This document shows, piece by piece, positions 32,338 through 39,694 of a stretch of DNA of 41,053 nucleotides (position 1 is its first letter; the number at the start of each line of letters is the position of its first letter). The notes under the pieces are model-generated. The model worked only from the letters and a program-made list of their open reading frames with translations, did not search any database and had not been told where the DNA came from. A program made the position numbers and the translations under genes. Source of the DNA: Planctomycetota bacterium (GTDB lineage: Bacteria; Planctomycetota; UBA1135; UBA2386); assembly GCA_016795295.1 (NCBI GenBank), contig JAEUHP010000026.1, forward strand, positions 1 through 41,053. The letters run 5' to 3'.

Positions 32338-32351
32338 TATCGTAAGTGATC
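32338..32351 (+). promoter_or_regulatory. HipB operator-like repeat, copy 2
   Basis: TATCGTAAGTGATC, 13 of 14 bases as in copy 1, is 43 bases before the hipB start, where a promoter is expected. A further AGTGATCG half-site lies at 32386-32393, next to the start codon. The TATC-N6-GATC form is comparable to the E. coli HipB operator (TATCC-N8-GGATA), which supports repressor binding. Confidence 0.6.
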
Positions 32352-32394
32352 AATTGCGGTCGATGTTCCGATAGAATCGCTCACCAGTGATCGC

Positions 32395-32736
32395 ATGAAG
32401 ATCGACCGACTCACCCCCACCGCAGAGGTCCTGCGCGAACTCGGGCGCCGCCTCGCCCACCTGCGCAAGCAGCATGGCTTCTCGCAGCAACGCCTCGCCC
32501 AGGCCGCTGGCGTGGGGATCGCCACGCTGCGGCGGATCGAAGACGGGCGCGACGGCAAGCTCGGTTCGTGGGTGCGCCTGCTGCAGCCGCTCGGGCTGGA
32601 TGCTTCGCTCGAGCAGCTGCTGCCCGCGGACTTCCGTTCGCCGCGGGCCGAGGCGCTGCAAGGGGCGCGCCCGCGGCGCCGGCGCGCCGGGGGTGGTGCC
32701 GGGCCCGGGTTCGTGTGGGGGGACGGCAAGCCGTGA
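32395..32736 (+). CDS. hipB: HipB-like antitoxin, XRE-family repressor
   Basis: This 113-residue protein has an XRE-type helix-turn-helix at about 15-75: LGRRLAHLRKQHGFSQQRLAQAAGVGIATLRRIEDGRDG. A basic Gly/Arg-rich tail (residues 90-105) follows. HipB binds the operators of its own operon and holds HipA inactive in a complex. The stop overlaps the GTG start of hipA (GTGA), as in many type II pairs. The flanking GATC-N6-GATC sites are the expected targets. Its role is inferred from HTH and gene order; the sequence is shorter in the core and longer in the tail than E. coli HipB (88 residues). Confidence 0.88.
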   Translation: MKIDRLTPTAEVLRELGRRLAHLRKQHGFSQQRLAQAAGVGIATLRRIEDGRDGKLGSWVRLLQPLGLDASLEQLLPADFRSPRAEALQGARPRRRRAGGGAGPGFVWGDGKP

Positions 32737-34028
32737 CCACGGCGACGGTGCGGCTGTGGGGCACGCCGATCGGCTACGTGGCGATGGACCGTGGCGAACG
32801 CTTCGCGCGGTTCGAATACGACCCGCAGTTCGCCGCAGCGGGGATCGAACTGGCGCCGCTGCAGATGCCGGTCGTGCCGGGGCGCGTCTACCAGTTTCCC
32901 GGGCTGGCGCCGCGGTCGTTCCATGGCCTGCCGGGCTTGTTGGCCGACAGTCTGCCGGATCGTTACGGCAACCGCCTGATCGACGTCTGGCTGGCGCGCA
33001 CCGGCCGGACTCCTGAGCAGTTCCACGCCGTGGATCGCCTGTGTTACACCGGCACGCGCGGCATGGGGGCGCTGGAGTTCGAGCCGTCGACCGGCCTCGA
33101 CGATCGCGCGGACCAACGCCTCGAAGTCGCCGACCTGGTCGAACTCGCCGCCGCCGCGTTCGCCGCCAAGGATCGGCTCGCCGCCGTGCTGGACGGGGAG
33201 CGCGGCGAACGGGCCCTGCTCGACATCCTCAGGGTCGGCACTTCGGCGGGCGGGGCGCGGGCCAAGGCGGTGATCGCGTTCGATCCGCGCACCAAGGAAG
33301 TTCGCTCGGGGCAGACGCAGCTGCCTTCTGGCTTCGAGCACTGGCTGATCAAGTTCGACGGCGTGGCCTACTCCGGCGACTGGGGCCTCGCCGACCCGAA
33401 GGGCTACGGTCTGCTCGAGTACAGCTACTCGGAGATCGCCAAGCAGTGTGGCGTCACCATGGCCGAGTGCCGGCTGCTGCAGGAGAACGGGCGCAGCCAC
33501 TTCATGACGCGGCGGTTCGATCGCGAAGCGGACGGCGGCAAGCGCTTCGTGCAGACCTTCGCCGCGCTGATGCACTACGACTTCCACGAGAGTGGGGCGT
33601 ATGCCTACGAGCAGCTGTTCCTGCTGATGAAGCAGCTCCGGGTGCCGCCGGCAGCCTTCGAGCAGCAGTTCCTGCGGGTGCTGTTCAACCTGGTGGGCTG
33701 CAACCAGGACGACCACGTCAAGAACTTCGCGTTCCTGATGGATCGCCGTGGGCAGTGGGATCTGGCGCCGGCCTACGATCTGTGCCACGCCGAGGGCAGC
33801 GCATTCACGGCGCGGCACCAGCTCAGCCTGAACGGCAAGACGGCAGGCTTCACGCGCGACGATCTGCAGCAGCTCGCGGACTACGCCGGGCTGCCGCGCG
33901 GCCGGGAACGCCGGCTGCTGGAGCGGGTGGTGGCGGCGTTCGCCGGTTGGCGGGCGCTGGCGGAAGAGCTCGGGGTGCCGGAGCCGCTGGTGGCGCATGT
34001 TTCGCGCACGCTGCGGCTGCAGTGGTGA
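32733..34028 (+). CDS. hipA: HipA-like serine/threonine kinase toxin
   Basis: GTG 32733 overlaps the hipB stop; the product has 431 residues. The N-terminal HipA_N domain has 'GLPGLLADSLPDRYGNRL' (66-82). The nucleotide-binding region has VGTSAGGARAKA (168-179), HWLIKFDG and HFMTRRFDR. The catalytic loop is CNQDDHVKNFAF (323-334), corresponding to the NxDxHxKN active site of HipA, and AYDLCH (347-352) is the metal-binding DFG-like segment. HipA phosphorylates glutamyl-tRNA synthetase in E. coli and causes growth arrest; the target here is not known. All catalytic residues seem intact, so it is probably active. Confidence 0.93.
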   Translation: MTTATVRLWGTPIGYVAMDRGERFARFEYDPQFAAAGIELAPLQMPVVPGRVYQFPGLAPRSFHGLPGLLADSLPDRYGNRLIDVWLARTGRTPEQFHAVDRLCYTGTRGMGALEFEPSTGLDDRADQRLEVADLVELAAAAFAAKDRLAAVLDGERGERALLDILRVGTSAGGARAKAVIAFDPRTKEVRSGQTQLPSGFEHWLIKFDGVAYSGDWGLADPKGYGLLEYSYSEIAKQCGVTMAECRLLQENGRSHFMTRRFDREADGGKRFVQTFAALMHYDFHESGAYAYEQLFLLMKQLRVPPAAFEQQFLRVLFNLVGCNQDDHVKNFAFLMDRRGQWDLAPAYDLCHAEGSAFTARHQLSLNGKTAGFTRDDLQQLADYAGLPRGRERRLLERVVAAFAGWRALAEELGVPEPLVAHVSRTLRLQW

Positions 34029-34090
34029 GGGTCTGCGGCGTGTTCGTGGGCGTGAGTTTGCTGCGGCCGTGGGGCAGCGGCGGTGGACGA

Positions 34091-34114
34091 AAAACGATCG
34101 TAAGTGATCGTTTT
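34091..34114 (+). promoter_or_regulatory. HipB operator-like repeat, copy 3, in a 9-base dyad
   Basis: AAAACGATC at 34091-34099 is mirrored by GATCGTTTT at 34106-34114 around GTAAGT. The core (34096-34109) is identical to copy 1. It lies 63 bases after the hipA stop. The dyad and the T-rich right arm could also act as a terminator, so it may have both roles. Confidence 0.55.
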
Positions 34115-34136
34115 ATTGTCATTCAGGCCAATTTAC

Positions 34137-34150
34137 GATCACTTACGATC
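34137..34150 (-). promoter_or_regulatory. HipB operator-like repeat, copy 4, inverted
   Basis: GATCACTTACGATC on the plus strand is the exact reverse complement of copy 1. It is 27 bases after copy 3. The bases to its right (GATCGATTGCGG) resemble those next to copy 2 (GATCAATTGCGG), so the similarity extends past the core. Confidence 0.55.
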
Positions 34151-34241
34151 GATTGCGGATCTCGACTCTGAGCCCGCCAAGTGGTTGGCGCGCGCTGCCT
34201 CCATGGGTGAAAAACGGCACCCAGAGTGCAATCTTTCAACC

Positions 34242-34363
34242 ATGATCCTCGGGGTCGATACCAAGCGGAGTTGCGTGCCGCACTCGCCCGCAGCGCGATC
34301 GCCCTGCTGGTCGGTCCGCGCCAGTGTGGCAAGTCGAGGTCAACCTGCCGGAGTCGCCGGTAG
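34242..34363 (+). pseudogene. Fragment of AAA ATPase (DUF4143-type), broken
   Basis: Read from 34262, codons give QAELRAALARSAIALLVGPRQCGKS, the start of the AAA_14/DUF4143 ATPase family with its Walker A GPRQCGKS, then divergent residues and a TAG at 34361. The ATG at 34242 is in another frame; inserting one C after ATGATC would join it to the P-loop frame as Met-Ile-Pro-Arg, as in intact relatives. After the P-loop the rest of the domain is missing. The fragment lies between hipBA and the repeat-protein gene, in a 373-base interval that otherwise holds only operator-like copies 3 and 4. It looks like the remnant of a lost accessory gene. Confidence 0.55.
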
Positions 34364-34401
34364 CTGGCAGCACAGAAGCGATGTAGCTATTTCACACCCT
34401 T

Positions 34402-36912
34402 CTAAAAAGTCCCGAAGGTGATCGTCAGCGCATTCGTGCTCGTGAGAGCCAGAGCGGTGCCATGTGGATCGATCTCCAGGGGAGCCACTTGATGGTGCAT
34501 TGCCAAGCCCGCAAGTGCCATTGCGTTGGGAATAACGACTTGCGTCGTCAAGGCCCCAAGATTCGGAGAACGGAGGATTACATGGTCGATTGTAACATAT
34601 TGCATGCACCCCGCAACGCCTTGTGCCAGTATCGATGTCAGCGGAGAGGACGTGGTGCCGAGGCCGAGGACATCGAAAGCGACTGCATTTGCCGGCATGC
34701 CGGTGGCCATCGCGGTGAACGTCGATCCGATCCAAGGTAATGAGGTCGACGTCAAGAAGTTCAGTCCGCCCGAACCAATACAGCCCACGCCGAGCGAGCG
34801 GACATTCGCAGGACATGTGGTGGTGCGTCGCGCGAAATAGGCAGAAATGCTCCCTCCAGCATTGTTGAACCGGCCGCCGACGACGATGTCCCCCGTCGGC
34901 AAGGAAGCAAGCGATGCTATCGAGCCGTCCAGTCCGGTGCCCAACGCCGACCAGATGCTCCCATTCCAACGTGCGATGCGGCTGGCTCCGGTGGTGCCGA
35001 TCGCGGTGAAGTCGCCACCGGCCACCAGATCGCCGTTGGGCAGAACGGTCAGCGTGCAGACCGTGACGTTCGCCCCGAAGCTCAACGGAAACCAGCCAGT
35101 ACCGTTCCACTGCGCGATGCGATTGGCTGCGACACCACCGGCCACGGTGAAGTCGCCACCGGCAACCAGGTCGCCATTCGGCAGGGTGGCAAGAGCCCGG
35201 ACTGCGTTGTTCATTCCTGAGCCCAGGGGCGCCCAGTTTGCACCGTCCCAACGTGCTATGCGGTTGGCTGCGATGCCACCGGCAGTCGTGAAGCTCCCGC
35301 CGGCGATCAAGTGGCCATTGGGCAGTCTGACCAAGGCGCTCACCGCGCTGTTCATGCCCGCGCCCATTGACGCCCAGTTCGTGCCGTCCCAGCGAGCAAT
35401 GCAGTTGGCTGCCGATCCCCCTGCGATGGTGAAGTAGCCTCCAGCGACAAGATCGCCGTTGGCCAAGTCCAACAGAGAATGAACTTCCATGTCGATCCCG
35501 TTGCCCAGAGGAAACCACGCGGAACCGTTCCATCTGGCGATATTGCTGGCGCTGGAGCCTCCTGCCGTGGCGAACCGGCCACCAGCGACGAGATCTCCGT
35601 TCGGACGCACTGCCAGAGCGCGAACTGGCCCGTCGGTCCCTGTTCCCAAGGTGGACCATGTGGAACCGTTCCACTGCGCTAGGTGATTGGCATTGGCCCC
35701 ACCAGCAGAGTTGAAGCTGCCGCCAGCTACAAGGGTGCCATCGAAGCGCGCCAGCAACGTGTCGACCGAGGCATTCAGCCCGGAACCGAGGGCATGCCAC
35801 GAAGTGCCGTCCCAGCGTGCGATGCTTCGCACCGTCACGGTACCAGCCCAACTCAGGTAACCACCAGCCACAAGGTCGCCGTTCGTCAAGATTGCGAAAC
35901 AACGGGCATCGCCGCCGACTGTCCCCGAGCCGAAGGCGGACCATGAGATGCCATCCCACTTGATGATACTGGTGGACACTCCGCCCACGTTGAACCAGGA
36001 GCCACCGACGACCAGATCGCCGTTCGGCAGGCATTTCAGCTTGGAGCTCGTGTTGCTCAGGCCGGTGCCCAGTGGCAGCCAGGCGGCTCCGTTCCAACGG
36101 GCGATGCCTGAGACCCTGACTCCCGAAGCGAAGCCGAAGCTGCCCGATGCCACCAAGTCGCCGTTGGTCATCGTGGTCAGGCAGAACACTCGTCCATTCA
36201 CACCCGATCCGAGCGGCGACCAAGCAACCCCATTCCAACGCGCGACGTAGCTGACGGCGACCCCTCCGGCGACGGTGAAACCACCTCCGGCGACCAGGTC
36301 GCCATTGGGAAGGAGTGCCAAGGCATGGACGGTGGTGTCCATGCCGGAACCCAGCGGCGACCAGGCCGCCCCGTCCCAACGGGCAACGTGGTTGGCGGAG
36401 ACGCCCCCCACTGCAGTGAAAGTGCCACCGATCACGATGTCGCCGTTCGGCATTGCAACAAGGTCTGAAACGTTGCCTGCTAGCCCTGAGCCCAGTGGCG
36501 CCCAACCAATACCGTTCCATCGCGCGATGCCGTTGGCTGCCACACCTCCAGCCATTGTGAAGCCTCCTGCAGCGACGAGGTCCCCGTTCGGCATGTTTGC
36601 CAATCTACCAACCGTGTTGTTCATCCCCGAGCCACCGAAGGTCGACCAATTGCCTGTCACCGGGTCGAAGCTGGCGATCCCGTTCGCTGGGACCGAACCG
36701 GCGAGGGTGAAGTTGCCGGCCACGACGAGTATCGGACTGGCTGGACCGCTGCCATCAGGGTCCCACGACTCGACCGCAGTGACTGCGCCGTTGAGACCTG
36801 GGTAGCCTTCTCCGGGCTGCCACTGACTGGTGCACTGCGCCATCGCTGGAGTCAGACCGAGGAGGAGCGGCAAAAGAAGCGACGACAGAGCCACTAGGTG
36901 CGAAAGCGACAT
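34402..36912 (-). CDS. Secreted protein of about fourteen 47-residue propeller-type repeats
   Basis: From ATG 36912 (an ATG 42 bases upstream is in frame) the product has 836 residues. A signal peptide ends near AMA-Q (residue 25). About fourteen units of 47 residues follow, of the form PNGDLVAGGxFTxAGGxxAN and xIARWNGxxWxPLGSG, the pattern of delta-60/Kelch-like blades. The first and last units are degenerate. A C-terminal domain of about 130 residues (from TTTCPANVRSLGVGC) ends in TNALTITFGTF and resembles the C termini of the proteins at 2-862 and 3079-4218. No enzymatic motif is present. It is probably a surface-exposed binding or structural protein. Base composition is visibly less G+C-rich than the core genes. 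Confidence 0.88.
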   Translation of the reverse strand: MSLSHLVALSSLLLPLLLGLTPAMAQCTSQWQPGEGYPGLNGAVTAVESWDPDGSGPASPILVVAGNFTLAGSVPANGIASFDPVTGNWSTFGGSGMNNTVGRLANMPNGDLVAAGGFTMAGGVAANGIARWNGIGWAPLGSGLAGNVSDLVAMPNGDIVIGGTFTAVGGVSANHVARWDGAAWSPLGSGMDTTVHALALLPNGDLVAGGGFTVAGGVAVSYVARWNGVAWSPLGSGVNGRVFCLTTMTNGDLVASGSFGFASGVRVSGIARWNGAAWLPLGTGLSNTSSKLKCLPNGDLVVGGSWFNVGGVSTSIIKWDGISWSAFGSGTVGGDARCFAILTNGDLVAGGYLSWAGTVTVRSIARWDGTSWHALGSGLNASVDTLLARFDGTLVAGGSFNSAGGANANHLAQWNGSTWSTLGTGTDGPVRALAVRPNGDLVAGGRFATAGGSSASNIARWNGSAWFPLGNGIDMEVHSLLDLANGDLVAGGYFTIAGGSAANCIARWDGTNWASMGAGMNSAVSALVRLPNGHLIAGGSFTTAGGIAANRIARWDGANWAPLGSGMNNAVRALATLPNGDLVAGGDFTVAGGVAANRIAQWNGTGWFPLSFGANVTVCTLTVLPNGDLVAGGDFTAIGTTGASRIARWNGSIWSALGTGLDGSIASLASLPTGDIVVGGRFNNAGGSISAYFARRTTTCPANVRSLGVGCIGSGGLNFLTSTSLPWIGSTFTAMATGMPANAVAFDVLGLGTTSSPLTSILAQGVAGCMQYVTIDHVILRSPNLGALTTQVVIPNAMALAGLAMHHQVAPLEIDPHGTALALTSTNALTITFGTF
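34838..36735 (-). repeat. Tandem 141-base repeats encoding the 47-residue units
   Basis: Within the gene at 34402-36912 the DNA repeats with a period of 141 bases, each unit containing a recurring CCGTTCCAxxGxGCGATG-type block (minus strand: the ARWNG codons) and a CACCGGCCACGGTGAAG-type block (the FTVAGG codons). Units are diverged, not identical, so repeat number is probably old and stable. Limits are approximate. Confidence 0.75.
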
Positions 36913-37788
36913 CGACTTGGACTTCGAGGTGTTTAGCTTGCAAGCCGGGGGCATGTTGGGGCCCTGGCAAAAGTCATGCCAGCACATAGGGCGGCGGCGA
37001 TGCTCTTTGCAGCACGGCTGCGGCCCCTTCCCAGTTGGACCAGCATACCAGAACTGACCTCAGCGATGGGGCCCGGGGAGTTTTCGCCCTACAGGATTCC
37101 TGCCGCGTGTGGACTCTCGGGACCAGGGGAAGGTTGAGCAAGCGAGGTTCCGGCGCAGGTGGCTTGTTACCGAGCAGTAACAGCGCGGCCACCCTGCCTT
37201 CCACCGCATGCCGCCTGCTCTGCCAGGGGTACAGGGGTGGCCACCGCGCAGCATGGTCTCATCCGGGCCGTCTTGTAGACCATGGCGTGGAGGGCCAACA
37301 CACCGAGCGTCAGACCAAGAACGAAGAGAGCGACGGAAGCCAGCGGCTGGGCTTCCGGTACCGCCAGATCGAGGTCGCTGTTCGCGTTCGTCTGCCCTCG
37401 GGCGAGGGATCCGAACAGCCAGATGGCCTGGACCTCGCAGCTGGTCTCGCGGATGCGCCTCAGCAGCGGCGGCTGCGCCGCGGCGAGTACTGGGTCGGCG
37501 TAGGCTGGTTCGGGTGGCACGCACGGGTGCTTCCACGGAGCGGACGCTGGGCGATGCCCAGCGGTGCGTGATCGCGCCTGGCTGCGGGAGCAGCCTGGAG
37601 CCGAACACGGTGACTGCGTGGGGCGGTGCGGGGTCTGGCCGCGAGTGCGACCGTGACCACGACCGAATTCTCCGGCGCGGTTCCGGCGATCCTGACGGAG
37701 GTTGGCCTCGCGTCGCACACCTTCGCGCCCGTGTCGATGCCGCCAGATGTTGACGGCGAACTGACATTGGCGTTGTAGTGCGGTGACC
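36913..37788. other. Accessory stretch without an intact gene
   Basis: Between the repeat-protein gene and the small lipoprotein gene I see only the probable MNT fragment (37167-37520). The 250 bases upstream of the repeat-protein start are its likely promoter region, but no consensus box is clear. Long openings on both strands here lack a consistent domain or signal peptide and read as low-complexity Arg/Pro/Ser. Confidence 0.45.
37167..37520 (-). pseudogene. MNT-type nucleotidyltransferase, probably C-terminally broken
   Basis: From a GTG at 37520 the frame reads DPVLAAAQPPLLRRIRE, then AIWLFGSLARGQTNANSDLDLAV at about 44-66. GSLARG plus SDLDLAV is the active-site signature (GSxARG ... SDxDL) of MNT/NTP_transf_2 nucleotidyltransferases, including minimal and antitoxin-type (MntA) enzymes. 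Just after the motif the sequence changes to a hydrophobic VALFVLGLTLGVLALHAMV run and a Cys/Pro/Arg-rich end, unlike the family, so a frameshift or deletion is likely. No HEPN-domain partner is seen on either side. It might be a remnant of a MNT-HEPN pair or a lone nucleotidyltransferase; the product is 117 residues if translated. Confidence 0.5.
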
Positions 37789-38052
37789 ATGGTGCGAATG
37801 CGCGTTGCGTTGCCCGGCTGTTTGCTCGGGCTCCTGACTGGTTGTTGGCGTCCCGCCACACTGGCGGCTCCATGTCCTGCGGACGGGCGCTTCGTGGCCG
37901 TCTACATCGAGGACGATCCCGACGAGAAGGCCGAGAAGATCGAAGGCAAACTCGTCGCTTGGAGCGATGGCTGGGCGTCGCTGAAGACGGTCAGCTTCAC
38001 GATCCACGTTCCTGTGACGCGGATCCGCGCCGTCCACGACTTGGGCAAGTGA
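37789..38052 (+). CDS. Small putative lipoprotein
   Basis: ATG 37789 (GTG 37783 is an alternative) gives 87 residues. A short N-terminal signal ends in a lipobox LLTGC (Cys at about 19), followed by a small domain rich in charged residues: IEDDPDEKAEKIEGKLVAWSDGWASLKT and a beta-like FTIHVPVTRIRAVHD. No family is recognised. The end of the reading frame is 72 bases before the next gene, on the same strand, so the two may be cotranscribed. Confidence 0.55.
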   Translation: MVRMRVALPGCLLGLLTGCWRPATLAAPCPADGRFVAVYIEDDPDEKAEKIEGKLVAWSDGWASLKTVSFTIHVPVTRIRAVHDLGK

Positions 38053-38123
38053 GCTCGAGCAGTTGCCTCGCGACACCGTCCATCCGACCAAGTGTGTCCT
38101 GCGAGCGGTATCGTGGCGCGCCA

Positions 38124-38558
38124 ATGCTCGATCTCGCGTCACGACTGCACCACATGGGCTTCTGTGTCGAAGCTCTCGAGCGTCCCGAGGCGATGCGCCG
38201 CTGGAGCGACTGGTGCCGCTCCTTCTGCGAGATCGTCAAGGCGAGCGAAGGCCGATACACCCGCCGGGGTTTGCACTGGCACGCGTTCGCCGAGGGCCTC
38301 GTCCCGTCGATCTCGGGTCACGCTGCGCGGCGCCAGTATCTCCAGATCGAGCCCGAGACGTTCTTCGTCGTGCCGGAGAACTGGTCCACCGGCTTCGGCG
38401 TGCGCGCAGCGGGTGCGGCGATGCCGGACCTGACCTTCCTCACCAACGACCTGTACGTCTTCCCCGAGTCGCTGGAGTGGACCATGGTCTTCACGCACGA
38501 AGCTGGTTACGGGCCGTACTTCACGCGGCGGGAGTGGTGCAGCGTGCCGCCGGGGTGA
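38124..38558 (+). CDS. Hypothetical protein, 144 residues
   Basis: ATG 38124 starts a protein without signal peptide or membrane helix. The N-terminal half is helical (MLDLASRLHHMGFCVEALERPEAMRRWSDWCRSFCEIVKAS), and the C-terminal half is beta-rich, ending in a distinctive SLEWTMVFTHEAGYGPYFTRREW stretch with several aromatics and a His-Glu pair. No enzyme motif is evident and I do not recognise the family. Consistent codon use and length support a real gene. It may be cotranscribed with the upstream small lipoprotein gene. Confidence 0.6.
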   Translation: MLDLASRLHHMGFCVEALERPEAMRRWSDWCRSFCEIVKASEGRYTRRGLHWHAFAEGLVPSISGHAARRQYLQIEPETFFVVPENWSTGFGVRAAGAAMPDLTFLTNDLYVFPESLEWTMVFTHEAGYGPYFTRREWCSVPPG

Positions 38559-38706
38559 GCGAACCGGCGGGAGGGCATCGGGATCCAGCGGCTCGTGCGG
38601 AGCAAAGGCGCGCGCCTGGACACTCCATGCTTGTGCATCGGTGCCGTCGAAGGCACCGCGCGCGCGTGACGCAGCCCCGCCGCTGCGCCATTCTCCCACT
38701 CCCACC

Positions 38707-39663
38707 ATGAAACTCCGCACCGCTCCGTTGCTCGCCGCCCTCGCCTTCCCGCTCCTCGCGCAGGCGCCGACCGAGCCAACCCCCCAGAAGCCCCAGCGCG
38801 CCGTGCTCGTGACCGGCGCCAGCACGGGCATCGGCCGCAAGACGACCGAGGTGCTCGCACAGAACGGCTTCTTCGTCTACGCGACCGCGCGCAAGGACGA
38901 CGACCTGAAGGCGCTCGCGGCGCTCCCGAACGTGCAAGCGCTGCGCCTCGACGTGACGAAGCAGGACCAGATCGACGCTGCCGTGAAGACGGTCCAGGAA
39001 GGCGGGCGCGGACTGTTCGCGCTGATCAACAACGCGGGCGTCGCCGTGCTGGCGCCACTGATCGAGGTGAGCGAGAGGGACCTCGCGTTCCAGATGGACG
39101 CCAACGTCTACGGGCCCTACCGCATGACCAAGGCGTTCGCGCCGCTGCTGATCGAGAGCAAGGGGCGCGTCCTGACGACGGGCTCGATCTCGGGCATCGT
39201 CACGTGGCCGATGGGCGGGCCGTACACGATGAGCAAGCACGCGGTCGAAGCCTTCACCGACACGCTCGCGGCCGAGCTGCAGCCGTTTGGGGTGCAGGTC
39301 AGCGTGGTCGAGCCTGGCAACTATCGCTCGGAGATCATGGCCAACATGAAGGAGCGGCTCGTGCAGGGCGGCTACGGCGGCGCGGGCTCGCGCTACCAGA
39401 AGCAGCTCGATCGCCTGCTGACGCAGCCGATGCATCGCGAGCAGTACAGGGAGCCCGACGACGTCGCCGCCGCATATCTCTCGGCGCTCGAGGACGCGAC
39501 GCCCAAGCGCCGCTACATGGTGGTGCCCGACCAGCGCGAGGCGGAGCTGACCATTCGCGCGGCGATCGCGCGGGTCGTTCAGCTCAATGCCGAGCAGGCG
39601 TTTGCCTACGATCGCGACGCGCTCGTGAAGCTGCTCGACGAGGAACTGCGCAAGCAGCAGTGA
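38707..39663 (+). CDS. Short-chain dehydrogenase/reductase with signal peptide
   Basis: ATG 38707 gives 318 residues. The first 19 form a Sec-like signal (MKLRTAPLLAALAFPLLAQ), then a Pro/Thr/Glu linker and a classical SDR: VLVTGASTGIG at 35-45 for NAD(P) binding, INNAGV for the NAG motif, and the catalytic set with Ser in TGSISG, Tyr-Thr-Met-Ser-Lys (YxxxK) and the usual later PGNYRSEI. The SDR enzymes act on alcohols, ketones or sugar derivatives; the substrate is unknown. Export of an NAD(P)-dependent enzyme is unusual, because cofactor is mostly cytosolic. An upstream in-frame ATG at 38641 would place the signal inside the chain, so 38707 is favoured. Confidence 0.88.
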   Translation: MKLRTAPLLAALAFPLLAQAPTEPTPQKPQRAVLVTGASTGIGRKTTEVLAQNGFFVYATARKDDDLKALAALPNVQALRLDVTKQDQIDAAVKTVQEGGRGLFALINNAGVAVLAPLIEVSERDLAFQMDANVYGPYRMTKAFAPLLIESKGRVLTTGSISGIVTWPMGGPYTMSKHAVEAFTDTLAAELQPFGVQVSVVEPGNYRSEIMANMKERLVQGGYGGAGSRYQKQLDRLLTQPMHREQYREPDDVAAAYLSALEDATPKRRYMVVPDQREAELTIRAAIARVVQLNAEQAFAYDRDALVKLLDEELRKQQ

Positions 39664-39694
39664 GGGGCGAGCCCCGCAGCGGCGCCCCGCTCGC

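Noticed and set aside
32227..34150. GATCGTAAGTGATC copies read as terminal inverted repeats of a transposon
   Set aside because: There is no transposase or target-site duplication, and the dyad spacing and position next to hipB fit operators better.
37060..38142. Other long frames on both strands between 37060 and 38142
   Set aside because: They are Arg/Pro/Ser-rich with no domain. The only coherent motifs here are GSLARG/SDLDLAV in the minus frame and the lipobox of the small plus-strand gene.
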